DNA of 64,000 bases, taken from Runella aurantiaca (lineage in GTDB: Bacteria > Bacteroidota > Bacteroidia > Cytophagales > Spirosomataceae). Positions 25,364 through 34,541 of this stretch are shown here, piece after piece. Position 1 is the first letter of the stretch. Each line of letters starts with the position of its first letter. The position numbers and the translations under genes are program-made. Below the pieces are notes generated by a model. The model was given only the letters and a program-made list of their open reading frames with translations. It was not told the origin of the DNA and searched no databases. The DNA lies in contig NZ_QPIW01000005.1 in NCBI RefSeq assembly GCF_003339505.1, positions 1-64,000 of the forward strand, given 5' to 3'.

Positions 25364-26488
25364 ATGTCGGCAAAAACGCAGGATAATTATTTGATTCAAC
25401 TGGATGGGTTACGATTTATAGCCGTAGCTTTAGTACTTTGGGACCACTGGATGCCCGAACCCCATCAATTGCCTTTTGGCAAATTAGGCGTGAATTTATT
25501 TTTCGTTCTGAGCGGCTTTTTAATTACACGCATTCTGCTCAGTAGTAAAGACAAAAACTATACGAAGTCGGGAGGTTTGGGGCAATATTTGAAGAAATTC
25601 TACATCCGGCGTACGATCCGTATTTTCCCTATTTATTACCTTTCTTTAATCATTCTGTGGTTATTAAATGACTCATCCGTGCGGGGCAAAGAAGGATGGC
25701 AGTTTTTGTACGCCTCCAACATTTACATTGTGCTCAAAAAAACGTGGCTGGGCGTTACGGACCATTTTTGGTCGTTGGCCGTTGAAGAGCAATTTTACAT
25801 TTTTTTCCCAGTCCTGATTTTCTTTATTCCTCGCCGCTTTGTCATTCCCTTTTTTACGGTACTTATCGGGCTGAGTGTATTGCTACGCGCCTATTTTTTA
25901 TGGACGGGGCAGCCTTGGTATGTTTCGTACGTCACCATGCCCGCCGCCTTAGATGCTTTTGGCTTTGGGGCATTGATGGCTTACGCCCAGCTTTACAAAC
26001 CTGCCGTTTTTCAAAAACTCTTCACCAATCGTCTTTATTTGTGGTTGAGTTTGGCGGCTTTGGGCATTGTTTTTGTCCTATCCATTCAAGCCACCCAAGC
26101 AGGAATTACGCAAGACAATAATGTTTACGTCAACGTTTGGGAACGTTTTGTAGCCTCTATTTTCTTTATGTTTTTGATTGGAGGCGCTATTATTGGCTAC
26201 AAAGGATGGTTCAAGTGGTTTTTGGAGAACCCCGTCAGCAATTATTTAGGCAAAATCAGTTACGGTCTTTATGTTTACCATAACTTCGTTTATAATCATT
26301 ACCATTCGCCTGCCAACCACCCAGTGGTTCGGCTTTTCAATAAGCTAGGTCGAAACATTGAAGGTTTTCAGGATATGCACCAGCTTCGCGTTTTAATTCT
26401 ATTTGCGCTCACCGTCGTTGTAGCATCCGCTTCTTGGTACCTGATTGAGAAGCCCATTAATGCATTGAAAGACAAATATGCACCCTGA
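25364..26488 (+). CDS. Membrane acyltransferase, acyltransferase-3 (OafA/YrhL-like) family
   Basis: 374 residues with ten or so membrane helices. The N-terminal block QLDGLRFIAVALVLWDHW holds the conserved R/H residues of the family (RFIAV...H). It is followed by GVNLFFVLSGFLITRI and FYIRRTIRIFPIYYLSL, with the R-x10-R signature loop, and WSLAVEEQFYIFFP, all standard for acyltransferase-3 proteins that O-acylate polysaccharides or lipids using cytoplasmic acyl-CoA. There is no C-terminal SGNH domain; a separate SGNH-type protein at 30205 could complete the modification. It is 58 nt downstream of GT-C paralogue B. Confidence 0.9.
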   Translation: MSAKTQDNYLIQLDGLRFIAVALVLWDHWMPEPHQLPFGKLGVNLFFVLSGFLITRILLSSKDKNYTKSGGLGQYLKKFYIRRTIRIFPIYYLSLIILWLLNDSSVRGKEGWQFLYASNIYIVLKKTWLGVTDHFWSLAVEEQFYIFFPVLIFFIPRRFVIPFFTVLIGLSVLLRAYFLWTGQPWYVSYVTMPAALDAFGFGALMAYAQLYKPAVFQKLFTNRLYLWLSLAALGIVFVLSIQATQAGITQDNNVYVNVWERFVASIFFMFLIGGAIIGYKGWFKWFLENPVSNYLGKISYGLYVYHNFVYNHYHSPANHPVVRLFNKLGRNIEGFQDMHQLRVLILFALTVVVASASWYLIEKPINALKDKYAP

Positions 26489-26559
26489 AATAATGTTACT
26501 ATCAAGTCCATTAAATAAAAGCTTAACCGTGTACAGTAGGCTAAGAGTCATTTTTTGAG

Positions 26560-26567
26560 TAGTTTTG
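26560..26567 (+). promoter_or_regulatory. Possible -7 element (TAnnTTTG) before the family-2 glycosyltransferase gene
   Basis: TAGTTTTG matches the Bacteroidota -7 pattern 62 nt before the ATG, within a 141-nt gene-free gap. No clear -33 TTTG at the usual spacing. Confidence 0.25.
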
Positions 26568-26629
26568 CCGAGTTTTTAACAAAAAGAATCCAACTTTCCT
26601 TAAACTGATAACAATTAACAATCCCGATA

Positions 26630-27376
26630 ATGAGTTTATATTTTTCGATTGTCATGCCTGCCTATAATGAAGAAGAATGTATTGAGCAGGTAGTTACTAT
26701 GTGGACCTCCTTTCTTAAAAATACGTTCCCCGGCAAAGAAACCAAACTTATTGTTATCAACGATGGCTCCAAAGATGGCACCAAAGTTCTGTTAGATGGC
26801 CTGGCTCCAAAAATTGATAATTTGTTAGTGGTACACCAACCCAACGGCGGTCATGGAAATGCCGTTGTTAACGGATATAAAAAAGCGGCTGAACTTAACT
26901 CTGAGTGGGTTTTTCAAACCGATAGTGATGACCAGTTCGTCACCGAAGATGTGCTCAAATTATGGGAAAAACGGAATGATTCTAGCTTTGTTATGGGCTA
27001 TCGTCAAATACGCTATGATGCCCCTGCCCGATTGGTCATTACGCGCATTTTGAAATACACTATTTTCTTCGCGTACGGCACGTTCATCAATGATGCCAAC
27101 ATTCCGTTCCGCCTTATCAAAGGAAGTTTTCTTAAGAAACTATTGGCACAATTGCCTAATCCTGAGCCTTTTGCTCCGAATATCTTTCTGGCAGTAATGG
27201 CTAAAAAAGCGGGCGAAAATACATTTGATATACCCATTACCCACAAAGAACGTTTAACAGGCACGGTTTCTATTTTACGTTGGAAGCTCTTAAAAGTGTG
27301 TATTCAAAGTTTTAAAGAATTGCTTCGTTTCCGTCTTGATCTCAACGGAAAAGTGAAAGCAATCAAGGCGAAATAA
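26630..27376 (+). CDS. Family-2 glycosyltransferase
   Basis: 248 residues, soluble GT-A fold with no C-terminal membrane helices. It begins SIVMPAYNEEECIEQVV, then LIVINDGSKDGTKVL, VHQPNGGHGNAVVNGYK and the metal-binding FQTDSDDQFV. The C-terminal half is polar, with a basic end. It resembles dolichol-phosphate-mannose-synthase-like cytoplasmic transferases that charge polyprenyl phosphate or extend a lipid-linked glycan. It has its own 141-nt upstream gap and is followed after 71 nt by the 908-residue unknown protein. Donor and acceptor cannot be predicted. Confidence 0.9.
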   Translation: MSLYFSIVMPAYNEEECIEQVVTMWTSFLKNTFPGKETKLIVINDGSKDGTKVLLDGLAPKIDNLLVVHQPNGGHGNAVVNGYKKAAELNSEWVFQTDSDDQFVTEDVLKLWEKRNDSSFVMGYRQIRYDAPARLVITRILKYTIFFAYGTFINDANIPFRLIKGSFLKKLLAQLPNPEPFAPNIFLAVMAKKAGENTFDIPITHKERLTGTVSILRWKLLKVCIQSFKELLRFRLDLNGKVKAIKAK

Positions 27377-27389
27377 AGACGTTTATGGT

Positions 27390-27439
27390 TCATAGTCAAT
27401 AGTTTATCTAATTTTCAAACTATGAATTACAAACTATGA
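27390..27439. repeat. Short intergenic repeats
   Basis: CAAACTATGA occurs twice (27416-27425 and 27430-27439), and TCATAGT and TAGTTT copies in inverted orientation lie just upstream (27390-27404). This fills the gap between the glycosyltransferase and the 908-residue gene. The function is unknown. Confidence 0.5.
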
Positions 27440-27447
27440 CCTAACCT

Positions 27448-30174
27448 ATGAAAAGAAGAGGGCTAATTGTTGTTATTGCGCTGGTGGTGTTGCTGTCAGG
27501 ATGGTGGGGCTTTCAGCGTTGGCAAATGTATTCGGCATCCGTCTGGAAATTGTTGCCCGAAAACGCTTTCTTTCTGATTCAGAGCCGACACCTGCAAGAT
27601 ACCACGTACAAGGTTCAGCGAGGAGGCATCGAAATGCGTGAGGTACCACTTCTAAACCTTGCTGCTCGACAAGTGGATATGTTTCGTCAGTTGAGCGATG
27701 ACAAAGCCCGCGCCGAAAACCTTCTAAAAGGGCAGTCAATTACGTACGTTTTGCAAAAAACCGCTGGTGGGCGGTTTGCCTACCTTGTTTTTTTGCCCAT
27801 GGAGGCTTTCCAAAGTTATGCGTGGCTGGAAGCACCCGCCTCCAAAAACGTGCGGGTAACGTCGCACATTCACAGCGGACAAAAAATTTACGACGTCACC
27901 AATCCTCTCTCAGAGCCTATTTTTGCGTATACTTTCTTTAATAACTTTTTGGTTTCGTGCGTTTCGGGTGATGTGCTTGAAGATTGGGTACGGTTTGCCC
28001 AAAGCCCCCTGAGAACCACTAATACCAGTCGCTTTGAAAGTATCAAACAAGAAAGCAGTGAGTTGAGCATTTACCTTGACAACGTTGTACTATCGGAAGC
28101 CATTCGACGCGAAGCCGCTACCAGTCCCGACGCAGGCTTGCTTTATTTTTTGTCGTTTCTTCCAGGTACCGAAGGCTTGCACTTGGATAAATTTTTCTCA
28201 ACCAAAAATTCCACCCTTACCTCACAAGGAAAAAAAGTAAGACTGGAAGGCTACGTTGAAGCCCTAAATGACCAGAAAGCCAGTCCGCTTAACCATACTT
28301 TTTTTATCCCAAATACTACGGCGGTGATGTACCGTTTGGGGTTTGAAAATTCAGACAATTTTGTCCGAAAACTACGCCCACAACTGGAAGCCTTATCCAC
28401 TGATTCCGTCAATCGTTCGCGCAAACAACTGCTGAACCTCATCGGAAATGCTCGATTGGATACATTTTATCGAAGTTTTAATAAAGAACTCATTCTGTGC
28501 CAGTTGGAACCCAACAACTCCCTCACCAAAGGACAGATTATCTTACAACAGGTTCAACCCAAAAATGGACTCGAACCCTTTTTCAAGCGTTTATCCGTAC
28601 TTTTCAACAAAAACACCGGCACGCCCTTCGAGCCTTTTCAAGGAGGATACGTTTACAATATCAATTGGCATGAGTTACCCGCGGTTCTTTTTGGCGGGCT
28701 TTTCAAAGGATTTCCCAAATGTTATGTGGCGTTTCACAAAAACTTTGTGGTCTACGCCAATGATTCACAAGTACTTAAAGATTATCTCATTGACTTGGAA
28801 TACCAGCGAACATGGGCCAATTCATCGCTTTATAACAACTTTTTAAAAACGACTCTCGGCGCTTCCAATCTTACCTTTATTGTCAACCCGCGCAAAAGCA
28901 AAGAGTACATGGGTACAGGGTTTATGAATTATTTATTCACGAATCTCAACTATGATATTACCGAAAAACTCCCCTTTGACCAGTTGGTTTTCCAATCCGC
29001 TTATAAGAACGGGAAAGCCTATTCCTCGCTCACATTTGGCCGATTAAACAAAGCTACGAGTGCCAAAACCCTCAATAAAGTATTTTTACAACAGGAGAAA
29101 CCTTTTGAAACGCCTCCTGCGGGTGGAATTTACCTCGTTCGCAACTATCCGAGTAGTCTCGAAAAAACCATTGTAGTCACGCCATCACGCGAATTACAGA
29201 ATCCATTATTAGAAGAAAATAAGCGTAAAATTACGCAGTTAGACGCCCCAATCGTGGGAGATATATATTCGGTCGATTTTCTGAGTATAGGCCGACTACA
29301 ATACGTATTTGCAACGCAAAAAAGCCTGAATGTCATTGATGAAGACGACCGCCAACGCTATCTATCGCTGCCCCCCATTACGCTCCCAGCTGGGCGCACG
29401 ATTCGGAGTTTTCAGCGCCTAGAAAGTGGCATTGAAGGCAGTTTTAGATTCTTAGTAATTGATACAGAAGGCTTTTTATACCTCTGGAACAGCCCCAATC
29501 AAGCGCCTGTTGTACTGAATCGCTCCCGCCCCTTTGTTGACTTGCTGCTGCCCATCAACGAAGTAGAATACATGGGAAAACGTCACTTTTTGTTTACACA
29601 GGGCTCAGGTCAGGTGGGCTTAATCAGCGAATCTGGCGTGATTCCTTCCCCTTATAAACTGGAATTGAATACCAATTTTTCGGGGCCATTTTTTGGGGTA
29701 TTTACCCCTGAAAACGGCACCACCACCCTCATTGGCATCAGTAAATACGGCGAACTTTTTGAAATAACGCTCGGTGGGCAAGTCAAGCGAAAGGTGCAGT
29801 TATTCCGTTCCGATCCTACCTCCTTCTTCCGGGCCCGGGCCGCCATCAACAACCGTGACTGGATTTTGTTCCGCGAATCTGAAACCCAGTTTGCGGTACT
29901 TGACAAGCAAGGCAAAGAACTGTTTTCGGCTCAAGGGCTTATTCCGTTCCGCAACGATGTACAATATCATTTTTTGGGTTCGGAAGTAAAGTTTTTAAGC
30001 GTAAAATCGGGTAATTTTACAACGCTATACAACCTAAACGGTACTCAAATCGGCGATAAGCCCATTCCGAGTGAAATCCCGATACGTGTCAATCTCGTCG
30101 AAGGCTACAATAAGCTGTTGATTCACAGCTACGCCAATAAAAAATTACAAACCTGGTCTTTGAAGATTCGGTAG
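27448..30174 (+). CDS. Large envelope protein of unknown function, N-terminal membrane anchor
   Basis: 908 residues. Residues about 4-24 are a single hydrophobic segment after a basic start (MKRRG), so the protein is anchored in or exported across the inner membrane. Residues about 30-590 are mixed alpha/beta and resemble DUF3352-type proteins (LLPENAFFLIQSRHL near the start). Residues about 600-905 are beta-rich, with repeated short blocks of the pattern of a beta-propeller. No catalytic motif is recognised. Its position between a GT2 and an AlgX/AlgJ-like protein suggests a periplasmic role in assembling or exporting the cluster's glycan. That role is inference from context only. Confidence 0.65.
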   Translation: MKRRGLIVVIALVVLLSGWWGFQRWQMYSASVWKLLPENAFFLIQSRHLQDTTYKVQRGGIEMREVPLLNLAARQVDMFRQLSDDKARAENLLKGQSITYVLQKTAGGRFAYLVFLPMEAFQSYAWLEAPASKNVRVTSHIHSGQKIYDVTNPLSEPIFAYTFFNNFLVSCVSGDVLEDWVRFAQSPLRTTNTSRFESIKQESSELSIYLDNVVLSEAIRREAATSPDAGLLYFLSFLPGTEGLHLDKFFSTKNSTLTSQGKKVRLEGYVEALNDQKASPLNHTFFIPNTTAVMYRLGFENSDNFVRKLRPQLEALSTDSVNRSRKQLLNLIGNARLDTFYRSFNKELILCQLEPNNSLTKGQIILQQVQPKNGLEPFFKRLSVLFNKNTGTPFEPFQGGYVYNINWHELPAVLFGGLFKGFPKCYVAFHKNFVVYANDSQVLKDYLIDLEYQRTWANSSLYNNFLKTTLGASNLTFIVNPRKSKEYMGTGFMNYLFTNLNYDITEKLPFDQLVFQSAYKNGKAYSSLTFGRLNKATSAKTLNKVFLQQEKPFETPPAGGIYLVRNYPSSLEKTIVVTPSRELQNPLLEENKRKITQLDAPIVGDIYSVDFLSIGRLQYVFATQKSLNVIDEDDRQRYLSLPPITLPAGRTIRSFQRLESGIEGSFRFLVIDTEGFLYLWNSPNQAPVVLNRSRPFVDLLLPINEVEYMGKRHFLFTQGSGQVGLISESGVIPSPYKLELNTNFSGPFFGVFTPENGTTTLIGISKYGELFEITLGGQVKRKVQLFRSDPTSFFRARAAINNRDWILFRESETQFAVLDKQGKELFSAQGLIPFRNDVQYHFLGSEVKFLSVKSGNFTTLYNLNGTQIGDKPIPSEIPIRVNLVEGYNKLLIHSYANKKLQTWSLKIR

Positions 30175-30204
30175 CGAGACGCGCAATTTCAATATTACAG
30201 CACG

Positions 30205-31203
30205 ATGAAAAAAGTCCTTCAATACATCTGTCTTGCTTTTTTTTCACTGCTTTGGGTCATAGGTTGCCACCCAATCCTGAGCCGTGGAGCGCTGGAATTG
30301 GGGCTCACCGAAGATTCGTACCGCTACGGTGATCTATACCGACTTTCCAATTTGCCCCAGTTCAAAGAACGGACGGAAGCTTGTCCGAAAAAATTCGTCA
30401 ATACTCCGTCCAAAAACAACATCGCGCTCTACATCATCGGAGATAGTTTTACCGAAAAACAGCGCATCGACCAACGTGATTTTAACGTTAAAACTTACCT
30501 GCGGACCCACTGGAATGACTCGCTGGAGGTACAATTGAACCCCGAACAACGAAATATCCTAATCTTAGAAACCGTAGAACGGCATTTCAGAGAACATTTT
30601 GCGGTGCCCGTTCGAACCCTAAAAATCAGCCAAGCATTCGTCAAAAGCCCGACTACCAACGAAGCCCCCCAACCCAAAAGTTGGGACGCCATCCTTCATG
30701 AAAGCGAAGAAGCATTGGCTAGTTTTGTGTTTTCAAGTGATTTTTTCTTGAAAATAAAAGAGTGGAAAGCGGCGCTGAATTTGGCTTGGTTTGGTCGCCA
30801 CAACGACCAAGTAGCGATTTCGCCCGACGGCAAAAACATTTTGTTTTGTTGGGATACCGACTCTACCCGTATCACCTCTTCTTTCTATCCTTTTCCAGAT
30901 ACAGAACTTAACAAGCTAATCAAAGGCGTAAATGCGACGAAGGAATATTATCGTTCGCTGGGCTTTGATGAAGTTTATCTGGCCATCATTCCCAACAAAA
31001 CCAGCATCGTAGCGCCAGAAATGGGTAATTACAATCATTTGGTGGAGCGGGTGCAAAACCACCCAGCACTCCGTACGCCCATCATAGATGTATGGGGACT
31101 TTTCAATCAACATTCTACCGAAGTATACGCCCTCAGCGATACGCATTGGAGCTGCTACGGGCAGGGAATATGGCTACAAAAAGTCAATGAAGTAGTGAAA
31201 TGA
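30205..31203 (+). CDS. AlgX/AlgJ-like SGNH-type protein (putative glycan O-acetylation)
   Basis: 332 residues with an N-terminal signal or anchor (LQYICLAFFSLLWVIGCHP; the Cys at about 22 could be a lipoprotein site). YIIGDSFTEKQ contains the nucleophile Ser of SGNH folds, and LSDTHWSCYGQGIW near the C-terminus supplies the Asp/His pair in the DTHW arrangement typical of alginate O-acetylation proteins AlgJ and AlgX. The mid-part is divergent. It probably completes acyl transfer to a glycan outside the inner membrane, with the acyltransferase-3 protein at 25364 as candidate donor-side partner. It is the last gene of the plus-strand cluster. Confidence 0.72.
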   Translation: MKKVLQYICLAFFSLLWVIGCHPILSRGALELGLTEDSYRYGDLYRLSNLPQFKERTEACPKKFVNTPSKNNIALYIIGDSFTEKQRIDQRDFNVKTYLRTHWNDSLEVQLNPEQRNILILETVERHFREHFAVPVRTLKISQAFVKSPTTNEAPQPKSWDAILHESEEALASFVFSSDFFLKIKEWKAALNLAWFGRHNDQVAISPDGKNILFCWDTDSTRITSSFYPFPDTELNKLIKGVNATKEYYRSLGFDEVYLAIIPNKTSIVAPEMGNYNHLVERVQNHPALRTPIIDVWGLFNQHSTEVYALSDTHWSCYGQGIWLQKVNEVVK

Positions 31204-31315
31204 CTTGTGAGTACTCAAGCCAAAGTTTTGGTATTTTATCCGAAAACAATTGCCGCTTATGGGATAGTGGTGAGCAAATGTAAGCAGGCATCAGAAATCT
31301 ACCCAAAACCAAAAA

Positions 31316-31350
31316 AGCCGCAACTCGCTAAAAACTAGAAAGTTACGGCT
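31316..31350 (-). terminator. Terminator of tRNA-Val
   Basis: AGCCGCAACT (31316-31325) pairs with AGTTACGGCT (31341-31350), nine of ten positions, followed on the minus strand by TTTTTTGGTTTT. It begins 6 nt after the tRNA 3' end. Confidence 0.75.
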
Positions 31351-31355
31351 AAATG

Positions 31356-31430
31356 TAGGACCTAACGGGCTCGAACCGATGACCTCTGCCCTGTCAAGGC
31401 AGCGCTCTGAACCAACTGAGCTAAGATCCT
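31356..31430 (-). tRNA. tRNA-Val (anticodon GAC)
   Basis: A 75-nt minus-strand cloverleaf. The acceptor is AGGATCT with AGGTCCT. The D-arm is TAGCTCAGTTGGTTCAGAG. The anticodon arm CTGCC-TTGACAG-GGCAG gives GAC. The T-arm is TCGGTTCGAGCCCG. CCA is not encoded. tRNA-Asp (GTC) was considered and excluded, since the loop reads TTGACAG. Confidence 0.93.
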
Positions 31431-31507
31431 ATTTTTATATCAAAGGAGAAATAACGATAGCGTAATTGCCTGCATTATTCCTCGTTTGGAGCGCAAAGAT
31501 ACTAACT

Positions 31508-32815
31508 TTAGGAAGTACTCAAAGGGCTTCGGTAAATTTTTTGTGAGGGAATTCGACGTAAAATCAGCAACCCAATCACAAAAATCAACGCCAAAAACAA
31601 AAGACTATTTCGCATCCCTGATACTTGGGTGATGATGCCAAAAATGGTCGTCCCCAAAAAAGTGGAGAACTTATCGCAGGCATCATAAAAACTAAAATAA
31701 GATGCCGTGTCGGGCGTGTTGTCGGGTAAAAGCTTGGCGTAAGTAGAACGGGAAAGCGACTGAACCCCGCCCATGACAAACCCAATTCCAGCGGCTAATC
31801 CATAAAATTGCACTTCGGTTGTGACAAAGTAAGCCGTTATACACACACCAATCCATATCACTAAAATCCCCGAAATCGTACTTGTATTTCCCCATTTCCC
31901 CGACAGCACTGCTGCACAATACGCCCCCACAATGGCCAAAAGTTGAAGCAATAAAATGGTTACAATCAGGGCATTGTCGGGCAAATGCAATTCATTGCTT
32001 CCAAAGATTGTGCCGATGTACATAACGGTCTGCACACCCATATTATAGAAGAAAAAGGCCACCAAGAAACGTTTGGTAATGGGCAAATGACTCAATTCAC
32101 CCAATACTTTTTTGAGTCCTCTAAAGCCATTCCAAATCCATCCCCCTTCCCGCTTCAACCCCGACGGAGTGCCGTTTGGCAAATAGTAAAAAGGAATCTG
32201 GGCAAAACCCACCCACCAAACTGCCACCGTTACAAATGAAATCCGACAAGCAGTACCCGAGTCAATCCCGCCGTACCATTCGGGTTTGATGAGCATCGTA
32301 AGGTTGAAAATCAACAAAAGTACACTTCCGATGTAGCCCATCGTAAAGCCCCGGGCCGAGAGCTTATCATAGCGGTTTTCGGTCGCGATTTCGGGCAAGT
32401 ACGCGTTATAAAAGACGATACTACCCGACCAACCAATCAGAGAAATGGCAAACGCTACGACGCCAAGTTCCAGGTTTTCACGATTAAAAAAATAAAGAAG
32501 TAAACACGAAAATGCCCCCAAATACACAAAAAACTGCATAAAACGCTTTTTGCTGCCGCTAAAATCAGCAATGGCTCCCAAAATGGGGTTTACCAAAGCA
32601 ATAAACAAAAAGGCAAACGACACCGCAAACGAAAAAAGCGCGGAATTATTAACGGTCATTCCGAGAAATTCCACGTCGGGTCCCCCCTGCGCATTGACTG
32701 CCGTGTTGCTGAAGTAAATCGGAAAAATGGCCGAAACAATGACCAGTGAATGTACCGAATTGGCCCAATCGTACATACACCAAGCGTTAAGAATGGAGGG
32801 TTTGTTCTTTTCCAT
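31508..32815 (-). CDS. MFS transporter, UMF1/Atg22-like family
   Basis: 435 residues from the ATG at 32815 (MEKNKPSILNAWCMYDWANS, the family's characteristic N-terminus). A longer frame from 32926 overlaps the permease gene and lacks family sequence. About twelve membrane helices. The first has DWANS, which is diagnostic of UMF1 (unknown major facilitator) proteins. GGVQSLSRSTYAKLLPD in the second half is also typical. The substrate is unknown; related yeast Atg22 exports amino acids from the vacuole, and here the gene directly follows an amino-acid permease on the same strand (43-nt gap). Confidence 0.88.
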   Translation of the reverse strand: MEKNKPSILNAWCMYDWANSVHSLVIVSAIFPIYFSNTAVNAQGGPDVEFLGMTVNNSALFSFAVSFAFLFIALVNPILGAIADFSGSKKRFMQFFVYLGAFSCLLLYFFNRENLELGVVAFAISLIGWSGSIVFYNAYLPEIATENRYDKLSARGFTMGYIGSVLLLIFNLTMLIKPEWYGGIDSGTACRISFVTVAVWWVGFAQIPFYYLPNGTPSGLKREGGWIWNGFRGLKKVLGELSHLPITKRFLVAFFFYNMGVQTVMYIGTIFGSNELHLPDNALIVTILLLQLLAIVGAYCAAVLSGKWGNTSTISGILVIWIGVCITAYFVTTEVQFYGLAAGIGFVMGGVQSLSRSTYAKLLPDNTPDTASYFSFYDACDKFSTFLGTTIFGIITQVSGMRNSLLFLALIFVIGLLILRRIPSQKIYRSPLSTS

Positions 32816-32858
32816 ACTGCTGAATTTTTGCTTTACCTGCTTGCGTTGAATAAGGATT

Positions 32859-34340
32859 TTAAATTGCTTTTTTGCCGCCTCCCGATTTTCTGGTGATGTA
32901 ATAAACCGGAATACCCACAGCCGCAATCAACAACCCCATCCCAGTATCAAAACGGGTATTGGAATCGCTCAATAAAATCAAACAAATTCCCATCGTAACC
33001 ACAAGGTAAAAAATAGGCACAAAAGGATAACCCACCGCTTTGTAGGGACGCTCAGTAGTAGGCTCACGGCGGCGAAGCACAAAAATTCCCGTAATGGTAA
33101 CCATGTAGAAAATCAAAGAACCAAACGTACAATAATTCAGCAGTTGATTATAACTCCCCGACAAGCACAGCAATGAAGCCCAAATACACTGCACCCACAG
33201 CGCCTTACCGGGTACCGATTTTTCGTTCAATTTGGACGCCTGTTTCAAAAATAGGCCATCCTGCGCCATGGCATAATACAAACGAGCACCCGCCAGAATC
33301 AACCCGTTGATACAGCCAAACGTAGAAATCATAATCAAAACGGCCATAATACCCGCCGACGAGCTTCCAAAGATGACCGACATGGCAGCGGTCGCGACCC
33401 GGTCGGTGGGATATTCGGCAAATTGAATTCCTTGCGCCATCACATCCGCCCCCGTACTTGAACCTTTTAGGGGTAAAATACACAGATAAGCAATGTTGGC
33501 TAATACGTACAATACCGTAACAATCAGCGTCCCCAACAAAAGGCTCAACGGAATGTTCTTCTTGGGGTTTTTGATTTCAGCCGCAATAAACGTGACATTG
33601 TTCCAAGCATCCGAAGAAAAAAGCGACCCAATCATTGCCACTCCTAGTGCCACAATCAAGGCCATCCCCGAAATCATCGTCACTTCTCCGGTTTCTTTCG
33701 ACACGCGACTCGCATCCCACGCATTTTCAAAGTTTTGTTCCAGTACTCCGCTTTGAAGGCCGTAACCTATACCAATCAATATCAGTCCAAACAAAGCGAC
33801 CAGCTTAGTGGAAGTAAAAATATTTTGAATCAACTTGCCCGCATTTACCCCTTGCGTATTTATATAAGTAAGGAGCACAATACACGCAATGGCATAAAAA
33901 GTACCCGCATAAACGTCTATCGGTCCAAGGCTGAATAACACATTTTCGGCATTCTGAAAATTCAGTTTTGGAAAAAACACCGCCGAATATTTGGTAAATG
34001 CCACGGCAACGGCGGCAATAGTGCCCGTTTGAATCACCATAAAAACGGTCCAACCGTAGACAAAACTTGTCAAAGGCCCGAAAGCGCGTTGAATATAGAT
34101 ATACTGCCCTCCCGCTTTGGGCATCATACCTGCTAATTCGCCATAACTTAGTGCTGCCGCCACAGTCACTACGCCCGTCAACACCCAAGCGACCAAAAGC
34201 CAGCCCGTTGAGCCAAGCATACGTGCCATGTCGGCACTTACAATAAAAATGCCCGAACCAATCATTGCTCCAGAAACGAGCATCGTGGCATCGAGCAGAC
34301 CTAAGGATTGTTTAAATTGTTTAGTTGTAGAATTGGGCAT
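32859..34340 (-). CDS. APC-family amino-acid permease
   Basis: 493 residues, twelve or so helices. LLDATMLVSGAMIGSGIFIV (helix 1 with the GSGIF unwound substrate site), ELAGMMPKAGGQYIYI and FSSDAWNNVTFIAAEIKNPKKNIP are standard for LAT/SteT-like members of the amino acid-polyamine-organocation superfamily. It should import or exchange amino acids at the inner membrane. The exact substrate is unknown. It is divergent from the polysaccharide-export gene at 34542 across a 201-nt region, and is probably co-transcribed with the UMF1 transporter. Confidence 0.9.
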   Translation of the reverse strand: MPNSTTKQFKQSLGLLDATMLVSGAMIGSGIFIVSADMARMLGSTGWLLVAWVLTGVVTVAAALSYGELAGMMPKAGGQYIYIQRAFGPLTSFVYGWTVFMVIQTGTIAAVAVAFTKYSAVFFPKLNFQNAENVLFSLGPIDVYAGTFYAIACIVLLTYINTQGVNAGKLIQNIFTSTKLVALFGLILIGIGYGLQSGVLEQNFENAWDASRVSKETGEVTMISGMALIVALGVAMIGSLFSSDAWNNVTFIAAEIKNPKKNIPLSLLLGTLIVTVLYVLANIAYLCILPLKGSSTGADVMAQGIQFAEYPTDRVATAAMSVIFGSSSAGIMAVLIMISTFGCINGLILAGARLYYAMAQDGLFLKQASKLNEKSVPGKALWVQCIWASLLCLSGSYNQLLNYCTFGSLIFYMVTITGIFVLRRREPTTERPYKAVGYPFVPIFYLVVTMGICLILLSDSNTRFDTGMGLLIAAVGIPVYYITRKSGGGKKAI

Positions 34341-34432
34341 AAAGCGAGAAAAGAGTTAGGTTTATTGACAAAGATAAATGAACCGCTAAGTAAAATAAAG
34401 TAATATTTTTTCGATAGTATGAATTTGTTCCC

Positions 34433-34440
34433 TATTTTTG
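34433..34440 (+). promoter_or_regulatory. Possible -7 element (TAnnTTTG) upstream of the exopolysaccharide locus
   Basis: TATTTTTG fits the Bacteroidota -7 consensus in the AT-rich divergent gap (34341-34541), about 100 nt before the GTG of the export gene. A TTTG exists nearby but at the wrong spacing. Confidence 0.25.
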
Positions 34441-34541
34441 AGCAGAATTTATCTTAATTCAAGATTTTTAGAAATAATTGGGCAATTCTGCGGTATTATT
34501 TCGGCATCAACACCTACTTTACAAACTAGACCAAGGAACCT

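Noticed and set aside
26488-26630. Small RNA or riboswitch in the gap before the family-2 glycosyltransferase
   Set aside because: Beyond a weak -7-like element I see no stable fold or conserved pattern.
31356-31430. tRNA-Asp
   Set aside because: The anticodon loop reads TTGACAG, giving GAC (valine), not GTC.
32816-32926. Longer start of the UMF1 transporter
   Set aside because: It would overlap the permease gene by 68 nt and add a basic segment not seen in the family; the DWANS-containing N-terminus starts at 32815.
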